From Sphingobium sp. AP49 (GTDB taxonomy: Bacteria > Pseudomonadota > Alphaproteobacteria > Sphingomonadales > Sphingomonadaceae): 64,000 nucleotides of DNA. The DNA lies in NCBI RefSeq assembly GCF_000281715.2, contig NZ_CP124576.1, positions 2,797,501 to 2,861,500 of the forward strand, read 5' to 3'. The notes under the pieces are model-generated. The model made no database searches. It was not told the DNA's origin and was given only the letters and a program-made list of their open reading frames with translations. Position numbers and translations under genes: made by a program. Positions 1 to 7,828 of the stretch are shown in pieces; position 1 is the first letter of the stretch, and each line of letters begins with the position of its first letter.

Positions 1-410
1 TCGAAGCCTATAGTTTCGACAAGTTCACGTCCGATCTGCGCTTTGGCTACAAGTTCGACCTCAACATGATCCGCGGCGACTTCCCGGCCTATTTCGCTCC
101 CGCCATCAATCTGCGCGGCGTCCAGGCCCAGGAATATCAGGGCTCCACCGTCCTTAGCACCGAACTGGAACTGACCTGGCAGGTCAGCCCGCGCTGGTCG
201 CTGCTGGGCTTTGGCGGCTATGGCACCACCGATGGTGGCGACCGTCGGATCTTTCGGGATTCGGGCGACGTCTGGGCCGGCGGCGCGGGCTTCCGCTACA
301 AGCTGGCGCGCAAACTCGGCCTCGATGCCGGCATGGACTTCGCTTATGGGCCGGGTGGCTTCGTCTTCTACATCCAGTTCGGCCATGCCTGGTCCTTCGG
401 CATGGATTGA
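1..410 (+). CDS. Outer-membrane beta-barrel protein, C-terminal part (surface-antigen/D15-like), partial
   Basis: The frame is open from the left edge of the window, so only the last 136 residues or so are visible and the start lies upstream. The visible part alternates polar and aromatic/hydrophobic residues in strand-like segments. It ends in a Tyr-Ile-Gln-Phe strand and an aromatic Trp-Ser-Phe near the C terminus, which suits recognition by the BAM complex. The segment with repeated Gly and 'FRYKLARKLGL' resembles the last strands of BamA/TamA-type surface antigens in Sphingomonadales. This assignment is by resemblance only. An internal ATG at 66 is not a convincing start because barrel sequence continues upstream of it. 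Confidence 0.6.
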   Translation, partial: EAYSFDKFTSDLRFGYKFDLNMIRGDFPAYFAPAINLRGVQAQEYQGSTVLSTELELTWQVSPRWSLLGFGGYGTTDGGDRRIFRDSGDVWAGGAGFRYKLARKLGLDAGMDFAYGPGGFVFYIQFGHAWSFGMD

Positions 411-490
411 TCCGCTGTCCTACTTTTCAGCTCTTCGCCATACTGCCCCAGAGCATCACCGGAAAGCGGCCATCACCTTCTATAATTTCC

Positions 491-530
491 AACATATGTT
501 CCTAAATTTCAAAATATGCAGGAAATATGC
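491..530. promoter_or_regulatory. AT-rich palindrome and direct repeats upstream of astD
   Basis: The 215-bp gap before astD has a conspicuous AT-rich core. AACATATGTT at 491-500 is a perfect 10-bp palindrome. AAATATGC occurs twice, at 512-519 and 523-530, exactly one helical turn (11 bp) apart. This arrangement is compatible with a regulator binding site or an upstream promoter element for astD. No specific regulator can be named from the sequence. Confidence 0.3.
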
Positions 531-625
531 GAAGTTAAGCGGAACCGCTCCTCTCGCCTAACGCAAGGAAGGCCAATCCTGTCCCGCTCTTTCTTCGTTA
601 ACCATTTTCAGCCATATCCTGCTCC

Positions 626-2059
626 ATGTCCGCCGTGCTGACGTCCCATGAACCCGCGACCGGTGCGCTGCTATGGCAGGGCGAAACCGGTGACGTCGAA
701 GCCACCGTCACGCGCGCGCGCGCGGCATGGCCGCGCTGGGCCGCCCAACCCATTGCCTATCGCATTGAAACTCTGCGTCGCTTCGTCAATGTCGTGCGCG
801 CCCATGAGGAGAAGCTGGCCGACCTGATCGCCCGCGAAACCGGCAAGCCGCTATGGGATGCCCGCGCCGAAGTCGCCGCCGTCATGGCCAAAGTCGATAC
901 TTCGGTCGCCGCTTATTCCGATCGTACCGGTCAGCGCCGGCTGGAGGCCAATCTGGGCGCCCGCCAGTCGGTTCGACACAAGCCCCATGGTGTAATGGCG
1001 GTGCTCGGCCCCTATAATTTCCCGGCCCACCTGCCCAACGGCCACATCATCCCCGCCCTGCTCGCCGGCAATGCCGTCATTTTCAAACCCTCGGAAAAGA
1101 CGCCAGCCGTCGGCGAGATGCTGGTCAGCTTCTATCACGAAGCCGGCGTACCGGCCGATGCCATACAATTGCTGCTGGGTGGCCCGGACGAAGGCAAGGG
1201 GCTGGCCGCCCACAGCGATGTCGCAGGTATCCTCTTCACCGGATCGGCGCAGACCGGCATTGCCATCAACCGCCAGTTCGCCGCCCAGCCGGGCAAGATA
1301 CTGGCGCTCGAAATGGGCGGCAACAATCCTCTGGTGGTCTGGGATACGCCGGAAATCGGCGCCGCCGCCGCCTTGGTGATCCAGTCCGCCTTTCTGTCGA
1401 GCGGCCAGCGCTGCACCGCCGCCAGCCGCCTGATCGTCAAGGAAAGCCTCGCCGATGCGCTGATCGCGGAGGTGAAAAAACTAGCCGACCGACTGATCGT
1501 CGACCATCCCCATGCCGATCCCACCCCCTATATGGGGCCGGTCATCGACAATCCGACTGCCGACGGCCTCACCGAGAGCTTCCTCTATTTGATGAGCCAT
1601 GGCGGCAAACCGATCAAACATATGGTTCGCCCGAAAAAAGGCTTACCCTTCCTCACCCCCGCGATCATCGATGTGACTGCAATGACCGAACGGCCCGATG
1701 TCGAGTTGTTCGGCCCTCTGCTACAGGTCGTACGCACGCCCGATTTCGAAAGCGCCATCGCAGAAGCCAATAATAGCCGCTACGGCCTGTCCGCCTCGCT
1801 GGTCGGCGGCAGTCCCGAACAATATGCGCAATTTTGGGGTAATGTCCGCGCCGGCGTGATCAACTGGAACCGGCCAACCAACGGCGCGTCGGGCACCGCC
1901 CCCTTCGGCGGGGTCGGCGTGTCGGGCAACCATCGCCCCAGCGCCTATTATGCGGCCGATTATTGCGCCTATCCAGTCGCCTCCGCCGAGATCGAGCAGC
2001 CGCGCGCCACGATCGGCATCGGCCTCAAGGATATCGACCTCAGCACCATGGGCGATTGA
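626..2059 (+). CDS. astD: Succinylglutamate-semialdehyde dehydrogenase
   Basis: This 477-aa aldehyde dehydrogenase should oxidise N-succinylglutamate semialdehyde to succinylglutamate with NAD(P)+, the fourth step of the AST pathway of arginine catabolism. The whole ALDH fold is present: the 'GPYNFP' oxyanion Asn131, Lys154 in 'FKPSE', the general base Glu229 in 'LEMGG' and nucleophile Cys263 in 'GQRCTAASR'. The 'NFPAHLPNGHI' segment and the length are typical of AstD rather than generic ALDHs. No astA, astB, astC or astE lies next to it, so it stands alone in this window. Its TGA is followed directly by the sulfur operon leader. Confidence 0.88.
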   Translation: MSAVLTSHEPATGALLWQGETGDVEATVTRARAAWPRWAAQPIAYRIETLRRFVNVVRAHEEKLADLIARETGKPLWDARAEVAAVMAKVDTSVAAYSDRTGQRRLEANLGARQSVRHKPHGVMAVLGPYNFPAHLPNGHIIPALLAGNAVIFKPSEKTPAVGEMLVSFYHEAGVPADAIQLLLGGPDEGKGLAAHSDVAGILFTGSAQTGIAINRQFAAQPGKILALEMGGNNPLVVWDTPEIGAAAALVIQSAFLSSGQRCTAASRLIVKESLADALIAEVKKLADRLIVDHPHADPTPYMGPVIDNPTADGLTESFLYLMSHGGKPIKHMVRPKKGLPFLTPAIIDVTAMTERPDVELFGPLLQVVRTPDFESAIAEANNSRYGLSASLVGGSPEQYAQFWGNVRAGVINWNRPTNGASGTAPFGGVGVSGNHRPSAYYAADYCAYPVASAEIEQPRATIGIGLKDIDLSTMGD

Positions 2060-2130
2060 CAACCGCCGGACTGGACAAAACATTTCCTAAGCCCCTCCAT
2101 ATCCATTCTGAATTGAAACTCCCTCGCCCT

Positions 2131-2146
2131 TTCGCCATGTGGCGAA
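2131..2146. promoter_or_regulatory. Perfect 16-bp palindrome directly before cobA
   Basis: TTCGCCA-TG-TGGCGAA is a perfect inverted repeat with 7-bp arms ending one base before the probable cobA ATG at 2148. It could be an operator that controls the cobA-cysI-cysH operon, or an RNA hairpin that covers the ribosome-binding region. It also contains the alternative GTG start at 2139, which makes that start less likely. A TTGACA at 2056-2061, overlapping the astD stop, is a possible -35 element, but its -10 partner is weak. Confidence 0.45.
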
Positions 2147-2147
2147 C

Positions 2148-2936
2148 ATGGCTGACATTGCACCTGCTACCGTCCACCTGGTGGGCGCGGGACCGGGCGA
2201 CCCGGAACTGCTGACCATCAAGGCCGTGCGCCTGATCCGCGACGCGCGTCTCATCGTGCATGATGGGCTGGTGTCCGACGACATATTGGCGCTGGCCGGG
2301 CCGCAGGCCGAACTGATTTCGGTCGCCAAGCAACGTAGCCGCCATTCCATGCCGCAGGAGGCGATCAACGCCCTGCTGGTCCGCTTCGCCTTGGCCGGTG
2401 AGCCGGTCGTTCGCCTGAAGGGCGGCGATCCCTTCATCTTCGGCCGTGGTGGCGAGGAAGTCGACGCCTGCCGCGCCGCCGGCGTCCCGGTCGAGGTCGT
2501 GCCAGGCATCAGCGCCGCGATCGGCGCCGCCGCCCAGGCGCAGCTGCCGCTGACCCATCGCGAGGCGTCGAGCGCGGTCAGCTTCGTTGCCGGCCAGTGC
2601 AAGGGTCTTACGACACAGGACTGGTCGGGCCTTGCGGGAAAAGGCCGCACGCTCGTCATCTATATGGGCGTCGCCACCGCCGCCGACATCGCCGACAAGC
2701 TGATGGCCGACGGCGTGTCACCGGCGATCCCGGTCGCGGTACTGGAAAATGGCACGCGCGCCAATATGCGCAGCCTGCGCACCCTGCTCGCCGATCTGGG
2801 CGACATGGTGGCGCGTGAAGAAGTCAAAAGCCCGGCCCTGATCGTGGTCGGCGACGTGGCAGCCCATGCCCTGGCACGCGATGTGCTGGCGGACTGGGCG
2901 GCAAAAGGGGAGAGTATTTCGGAGATGCGTTCGTGA
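2148..2936 (+). CDS. cobA: Uroporphyrinogen-III C-methyltransferase
   Basis: This SAM-dependent enzyme methylates uroporphyrinogen III twice to precorrin-2, the first step towards the sirohaem of the sulfite reductase encoded two genes downstream. The protein is 262 aa when begun at ATG 2148. It opens with the family signature 'VGAGPGDPELLT' and later has 'GGDPFIFGRGGEE' and 'VPGISAA', the SAM and substrate motifs of the CobA/CysG methylase family. It lacks the CysG dehydrogenase/ferrochelatase part, so those steps must be encoded elsewhere. It is the first gene of a five-gene operon and overlaps the next gene at a GTGA. A GTG at 2139 would add three residues but lies inside a palindrome. Confidence 0.93.
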   Translation: MADIAPATVHLVGAGPGDPELLTIKAVRLIRDARLIVHDGLVSDDILALAGPQAELISVAKQRSRHSMPQEAINALLVRFALAGEPVVRLKGGDPFIFGRGGEEVDACRAAGVPVEVVPGISAAIGAAAQAQLPLTHREASSAVSFVAGQCKGLTTQDWSGLAGKGRTLVIYMGVATAADIADKLMADGVSPAIPVAVLENGTRANMRSLRTLLADLGDMVAREEVKSPALIVVGDVAAHALARDVLADWAAKGESISEMRS

Positions 2937-3229
2937 AGATCCTGACGGGCAATGATCTGGTGACCGGTGATGTCATCTGGTGGGCCGGCGATGGCTGGTC
3001 GCGCCAGGTCGGCGACAGCGCCGATGTCGGCGAACAGGGCGACGACCTCGCCCGCACCGAGGAAGCGGCGCTGCGTGTCGTCGGCGCCTATGTGATCGAC
3101 GCGACCGTCACCGACGAGGGCGTGCGCCCGGCCCATATCAAGGACCGCATTCGCGCCCTTGGCCCCACGGTGCGCCCCGACCTCAATTTGAAACCGAATG
3201 ACGCCGACGCCGGCAACTGGGTGATCTGA
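2933..3229 (+). CDS. DUF2849 family protein of the sulfite-reduction operon
   Basis: This small 98-aa protein matches DUF2849, a family typically found between the sirohaem methylase and sulfite reductase genes in Alphaproteobacteria. It starts at GTG 2933, overlapping the cobA stop by four bases, and cysI starts one base after its stop, so translation is probably coupled. The sequence is acidic and contains Trp-Trp and 'VGAYVIDATV', with no signal peptide, membrane segment or cysteine. Its function is unknown. The context suggests a small cytosolic helper for sulfite reductase or its sirohaem supply, which is inference. Confidence 0.8.
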   Translation: MKILTGNDLVTGDVIWWAGDGWSRQVGDSADVGEQGDDLARTEEAALRVVGAYVIDATVTDEGVRPAHIKDRIRALGPTVRPDLNLKPNDADAGNWVI

Positions 3230-3230
3230 C

Positions 3231-4862
3231 ATGTATCGCTACGACAGCTATGACCAGTCCATCGTCGACGCCCGCGTCGATGAATTTCGCGACCAGGTGC
3301 AGCGCCGCCTGACCGGCGCCCTGACCGAGGACCAGTTCAAGCCGCTGCGGCTGATGAACGGCCTCTATCTTCAGCTTCACGCCTATATGCTGCGCGTCGC
3401 CATCCCCTATGGCACGCTCAGCGGCAAGCAGATGCGCAAGCTGGGCGAGATCGCGGCCAAGTACGACAAGGGCTATGGCCACTTCACCACGCGCCAGAAC
3501 CTGCAATATAACTGGATCAAGCTGGCTGACGCACCCGACATCCTCGCCGAACTGGCGACGGTGGAGATGCACGCCATCCAGACCAGCGGCAACTGCATCC
3601 GCAACATCTCTTCGGACCAATATGCCGGCGTTTCTGCCGACGAGGTGGCGGACCCCCGCCCCTGGGCCGAACTGCTGCGCCAATGGTCGAGCTTCCACCC
3701 GGAATTCACTTACCTGCCGCGCAAGTTCAAGATTTGCGTGATCGCCAGCGACGATGATCGCGCGGCGATGCGCCTGCACGATATCGGCCTGAAGCTGGTG
3801 TCGAAGGATGGCATCATCGGCGCCGAAGTCTATGCCGGTGGCGGCATGGGCCGCACCCCGATGGTCGCACCGCAGATCAGGGATTTCGTACCGGAGGAGG
3901 AGATCGTCTCCTATCTGGAAGCCTGCCTGCGCGTCTATAATCGCTACGGTCGCCGCGACAACAAGTACAAGGCCCGCATCAAGATCCTGGTCCACGAGAT
4001 CGGCGTCGAGGAATATAAGCGCCAGGTCGAGGAAGAGTTCGCCCATATGCGCGAACTGGGCCTCAACCCGCCGACCGAGGAACTGGACCGCATCCGCGCC
4101 TTCTTCGCCAACCCCGCCTATGAAACGGGCCTGAGCGAAGAGATCGACCGTGCCGATCCGGCCTTTGCCCTGTGGGTCGACCGTCAGGTCGCCGCGCACA
4201 AGCAGCCGGGCTATGCGATCGTCAATATCAGCCTGAAGCCGCTGACCGGTATCCCCGGCGACGCGTCGGCCGAGCAGATCGACCTGGTCGCGTCGCTGGC
4301 CGAGCAGTACAGCCTCGACGAACTGCGCGTCACCCATGCGCAGAACCTGGTCCTGCCGCATGTGAAGAAGGCCGATCTCTACGCCATCTGGCAGCATCTG
4401 GACGAAGCGGGTCTGGCCGAGGCCAATCTGGACCTCATCACCGACATCATCGCCTGCCCCGGCCTCGATTATTGCGCGCTCGCCAATGCGCGTTCGATCC
4501 CGCTGGCGCAGAAGATCGCGCAGCGCTTCGCCGACAATGAACGTCAGGCGGAACTGGGCGAGTTGAAGCTCAAGATTTCGGGCTGCATCAACGCCTGCGG
4601 CCACCATCATGCCGGCCATATCGGCATTTTGGGCGTGGACCGTAAGGGCGTGGAGAATTTCCAGCTGCTGCTCGGCGGGTCAGGCGCGGAGGACGCCTCG
4701 CTCGGCCAGATCACCGGCCCCGGCTTCTCCGAAGATGGCGTGGTTGACGCGATCGAGAAGGTCACCGACATCTATCTCGCCGAACGCACCGACGGGGAGC
4801 GTTTCCTCGACACCTATCGCCGCATCGGCATGAAGCCCTTCAAGGAGGCGATCTATGGTTGA
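3231..4862 (+). CDS. cysI: Sirohaem/4Fe-4S nitrite/sulfite reductase (assimilatory)
   Basis: This 543-aa enzyme should reduce sulfite to sulfide with six electrons in cytosolic assimilation. It has two copies of the ferredoxin-like/SiR repeat. The sirohaem-4Fe-4S cluster cysteines are clear: C409-x5-C415 in 'CPGLDYC' and C452-x3-C456 in 'CINAC', followed by three His. The N-terminal half has 'TTRQNLQ' and 'TSGNCIRN', typical substrate/sirohaem contacts. It is a single-subunit form with no flavoprotein partner gene nearby, so ferredoxin may be the electron donor (inference). Nitrite reduction is the alternative, but the cysH neighbour favours sulfite. It overlaps the next gene by eight bases. 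Confidence 0.92.
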   Translation: MYRYDSYDQSIVDARVDEFRDQVQRRLTGALTEDQFKPLRLMNGLYLQLHAYMLRVAIPYGTLSGKQMRKLGEIAAKYDKGYGHFTTRQNLQYNWIKLADAPDILAELATVEMHAIQTSGNCIRNISSDQYAGVSADEVADPRPWAELLRQWSSFHPEFTYLPRKFKICVIASDDDRAAMRLHDIGLKLVSKDGIIGAEVYAGGGMGRTPMVAPQIRDFVPEEEIVSYLEACLRVYNRYGRRDNKYKARIKILVHEIGVEEYKRQVEEEFAHMRELGLNPPTEELDRIRAFFANPAYETGLSEEIDRADPAFALWVDRQVAAHKQPGYAIVNISLKPLTGIPGDASAEQIDLVASLAEQYSLDELRVTHAQNLVLPHVKKADLYAIWQHLDEAGLAEANLDLITDIIACPGLDYCALANARSIPLAQKIAQRFADNERQAELGELKLKISGCINACGHHHAGHIGILGVDRKGVENFQLLLGGSGAEDASLGQITGPGFSEDGVVDAIEKVTDIYLAERTDGERFLDTYRRIGMKPFKEAIYG

Positions 4863-5295
4863 GTTCCTCTCCTTCCGCGACGGTGAAGCGGCACAGGAAC
4901 CGGCCGTCACGGTCGAATCCTTCACCGGCCAGTCCAACGCCACCGCCGTCCGCATCGAGCCGGGCGAGGATGCGCGTGAATTGCTGCCCCATCTTGACCG
5001 CCTCTCGCTGGTCGAGGTGAATTTCCCGGCCTATGGCGACGGGCGCGGCTATTCCGCCGCCCGTATTCTGCGGGAATCAGGCTATCAGGGCGAATTGCGC
5101 GCCGTGGGCGACGTGCTGGTCGACCAGATCAACGCCATGCGCCGATGTGGCTTCGACAGTTTCCACCCCGCCAAAGCCCTGGACGACGCCGCCGTGGAGC
5201 GCGCGCTCACCCGCTATGCCGACGTCTATCAGAAGACGATCGATGGCCGTCAGCCCGTCTGGGCGAAACGGCATCCGGAGAAAATTGATGGCTGA
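4855..5295 (+). CDS. DUF934 protein of the sulfite-reduction operon
   Basis: This 146-aa protein belongs to DUF934, a family found almost always beside cysI and cysH in proteobacteria and often annotated as an oxidoreductase probably involved in sulfite reduction. Typical pieces are 'VEVNFPAYGDGRGYSAARILRE' (only part of it quoted in general descriptions) around residues 50-75 and 'CGFDSF' around 100. No redox cofactor motif is visible. It overlaps cysI by eight bases at its start and cysH by eight at its end, so all three are probably translated together. Its biochemical role is not established. Confidence 0.85.
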   Translation: MVEFLSFRDGEAAQEPAVTVESFTGQSNATAVRIEPGEDARELLPHLDRLSLVEVNFPAYGDGRGYSAARILRESGYQGELRAVGDVLVDQINAMRRCGFDSFHPAKALDDAAVERALTRYADVYQKTIDGRQPVWAKRHPEKIDG

Positions 5296-6088
5296 ACCTG
5301 CCCGCCAGATCCCAGAGCGGCTAGTAGATGTGATCGATGCCCGCCCCATCTTTACCCAGGGGGATGCCGATGCGCTCAACGCGCGTTTCGAGCGCGTCGA
5401 TACGCTGACCATGCTCAAGACCGTGTTCGCGGAAGGCCTCGCCGGCAATGTCGGCGTCGTCTCCTCCTTCGGCACGGAAAGCGCGGTGCTGCTCGATCTG
5501 GTGGCCAAGGCCGACAAGGCCATCCCGGTGATCTTCGTCGACACGCAAAAGATGTTCGCCGAAACGCTCAACTATCGCGACACGCTGGTCGCGCGGCTGG
5601 GCTTCACCAACAGCAGTGTCGTGGCGCCGGATGCCGCCGTGCTGGCGAAGAAGGACGAAACCGGCCTGCGCTGGTCCTATGACCCTGACGGCTGCTGCGA
5701 AATCCGCAAGGTCGAACCGATGAAGCGCGCCAAGGCGAGCCTCGACGCCTGGGTTTCGGGCCGCAAAGCGTTCCAGTCGATCACCCGCCAGAACCTGCCC
5801 CGCTTCGAGGTCGAGGACGGCCGGCTGAAGATCAATCCGCTGGGCGACTGGACCAAGACGGATCTGGAGGCTTATTTCGAGGCCGAACAACTGCCCCGCC
5901 ACCCGCTGGAGGCACAGGGCTATCTGTCGATCGGCTGCGAACCCTGCACGTCCAAGGTGATGCCGGGCGAAGATCCCCGCGCGGGTCGCTGGCGCGGCTG
6001 GGACAAGGTGGAATGCGGCATCCATTCGCCGGTTTCGCCGATCCCGACCGTCGACCCGGAAGACCCGGCAAACCTGCCTGCCTTCTGA
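5288..6088 (+). CDS. cysH: Phosphoadenylyl/adenylyl-sulfate reductase (assimilatory, 4Fe-4S type)
   Basis: This 266-aa enzyme reduces activated sulfate (APS, possibly also PAPS) to sulfite. It has the PP-loop-like 'SSFGTESAVLL' near residue 59 and the catalytic 'ECGIH' Cys243 near the C terminus. The CC...CxxC set at Cys136-Cys137 and Cys217-Cys220 binds a 4Fe-4S cluster and is characteristic of APS-type reductases; enterobacterial PAPS reductases lack it. The start at ATG 5288 is chosen because the frame upstream is only the shadow of the DUF934 gene, which ends eight bases later. It closes the sulfur operon. Confidence 0.92.
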   Translation: MAEPARQIPERLVDVIDARPIFTQGDADALNARFERVDTLTMLKTVFAEGLAGNVGVVSSFGTESAVLLDLVAKADKAIPVIFVDTQKMFAETLNYRDTLVARLGFTNSSVVAPDAAVLAKKDETGLRWSYDPDGCCEIRKVEPMKRAKASLDAWVSGRKAFQSITRQNLPRFEVEDGRLKINPLGDWTKTDLEAYFEAEQLPRHPLEAQGYLSIGCEPCTSKVMPGEDPRAGRWRGWDKVECGIHSPVSPIPTVDPEDPANLPAF

Positions 6089-6182
6089 TCGCATCGTTGG
6101 ATTATCGGTTCCGCACTATCGGTTTGTCGGCAGCGCGCCCTTCCCCTAAGCCTTGCGCCGCGAATCCGAAGGGGTGCGAACG

Positions 6183-7685
6183 ATGGATGACTGGGCGCAT
6201 GGCTATGATGTTTCCGTAGGCTATACCTATGGTTTCTGCCGGGAAATCGCACCTGCCTGGCTCAATTTCTGCGCCCGGCTGGCGGGACGTCTGCCTCCCT
6301 CGTCCGCGCCGGGCAAGCCCTTGCGCTATCTGGAACTCGGCATGGGCCAGGGTATGGGTATCACCCTGCTCGCCGCCGCTAATCCCGACATCGACTTTGT
6401 CGGCGTCGACTTCCATCCGGAACATGTCGCCCATGCGCAGGGGCTGGTCGACGCGGCGGAACTGACCAATATCCGCTTCAGCCCGGCCGACTTCATGGCC
6501 CTTGCCGACGACTGGCCCGCCGACTTCGGGACATTCGACTATGTCGTGCTCCACGGCATTTTCAGCTGGGTGTCGCCACAGGTCCGCGCGGCCGTGGTCC
6601 AATGCCTTGCCCATGCGACCCATGCCGGCAGTCTTGTCTATAATGGCTATAATGCCCAGCCCGGCTGGCTGGGTACCATGCCCTTCCAGCACATCACCCG
6701 GCTGATCAAAGACACGAGCGGTCATCCGAGCGACAAGGTGCTGTCCGACAGCATCGCCCTGTTCGACCAGCTCCGAACCGGCGGCGCGGCAACATTCCAG
6801 ATCCTCCCCGGCCTCAAGGCTCGACTGGACTCAGTCAAGACCAAGAACCTGGGCTATCTGGTCGGCGAATATATGCAAGAAAACTGGCATCCGCTCTGGC
6901 ATTCCCAGGTCGCGCGGGAACTTGCTGCGGTCGATCTCGCGCCGATCGGAACAGCCACGGTCGCGGAAACAATGCTGCCCGATCTCCTTCCTCCCGCGCT
7001 GCGCGACACCATAGTCGCACAGCCGGACGCAAGACTGCGGCAGGACCTGCAGGATTTCGTCACCAACCAATTTTTCCGGCGCGACCTGTTCCAACGCGGC
7101 CCGACCGGACCGGCAGATACCAATGCGGCCGACACACCATTGTGCCTGCTGGTGCCGCCGCGGGGCGATGTCGAAATCAAGACCAGCTTTGGCGAGATAC
7201 GCCTCCAGCGCCCAGCCTTCGCCGAAATATTGGAGACACTCGACACCCATGGCCACCGCACGATCGCGCAATTGAGGGCCTTGCCGGGCATGCAACGGCA
7301 GGGCGCGGCGGTGTCCCAGCAGATATTGCTCCTGCTGCTTCAAGCCGGCGTGCTGGGCATAGGATCGTCCGGAATGCAGGCGAGTCCGTCGGTTCAGCGC
7401 CTCAATCGCGCCATTGCCAGAGCCGGCGCCCAGGGCCTACCCTATGATCATATCGCCACGGCTTCGACGGGTTCCGCGACCGCCGTGACCAACGTCCAAC
7501 TGATGATGCTCGACGCCTGGCTCTCCCAAGCAGGCGCCATCAATGCTTCCCAACTCGCCGTTGCAGCCGCCCGGCGCCTGCAAGCACTGGATCGTCCCCT
7601 GCCCCAGGACAGAAGTCTCGACCTGCTGGCAGGCGACTTCCTCGATCAGACCCTGCCCCTATGGCGGCGGCTGGTGGCCCTCTGA
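6183..7685 (+). CDS. SAM-dependent methyltransferase with methyltransferase regulatory domain
   Basis: This is a 500-aa protein. Residues 45-180 form a class I methyltransferase with motif I 'LELGMGQGMG' (51-60), the acidic 'VGVDFHPEH' loop and 'VVLHGIFSW' in the motif IV position. The central and C-terminal parts resemble the methyltransferase regulatory domain family (PF10119 type) and end in a helical segment with several Leu/Gln-rich stretches. The methyl acceptor is unknown. ATG 6183 is preferred over an upstream codon in the same frame because it begins the conserved 'AHGYDVSVGYTYGF' segment. The 94-bp gap before it has TATCGGTT twice, at 6103 and 6117. Confidence 0.8.
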   Translation: MDDWAHGYDVSVGYTYGFCREIAPAWLNFCARLAGRLPPSSAPGKPLRYLELGMGQGMGITLLAAANPDIDFVGVDFHPEHVAHAQGLVDAAELTNIRFSPADFMALADDWPADFGTFDYVVLHGIFSWVSPQVRAAVVQCLAHATHAGSLVYNGYNAQPGWLGTMPFQHITRLIKDTSGHPSDKVLSDSIALFDQLRTGGAATFQILPGLKARLDSVKTKNLGYLVGEYMQENWHPLWHSQVARELAAVDLAPIGTATVAETMLPDLLPPALRDTIVAQPDARLRQDLQDFVTNQFFRRDLFQRGPTGPADTNAADTPLCLLVPPRGDVEIKTSFGEIRLQRPAFAEILETLDTHGHRTIAQLRALPGMQRQGAAVSQQILLLLLQAGVLGIGSSGMQASPSVQRLNRAIARAGAQGLPYDHIATASTGSATAVTNVQLMMLDAWLSQAGAINASQLAVAAARRLQALDRPLPQDRSLDLLAGDFLDQTLPLWRRLVAL

Positions 7686-7828
7686 CTATCGGATCGGCCG
7701 ACAGAACCGCAGCTTATCCCTCCTGCCTTATTGTAACAATGCGTAACAAGCATGGTCGCGCGCTGGACCTGTCGTATCAGCAGCGCAATACACTCCGGCT
7801 TTCCAACGGGACTTAAGGGAGTCGCCCC

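Noticed and set aside
598..605. TTAACCAT resembling a CtrA half site before astD
   Set aside because: Only a half site with no second TTAA at N7, in an unrelated gene.
5033..5287. N-terminal extension of cysH to 5033
   Set aside because: The extension is in the shadow of the DUF934 gene, is Ala/Thr/Arg-rich and matches no reductase; ATG 5288 starts the family homology.
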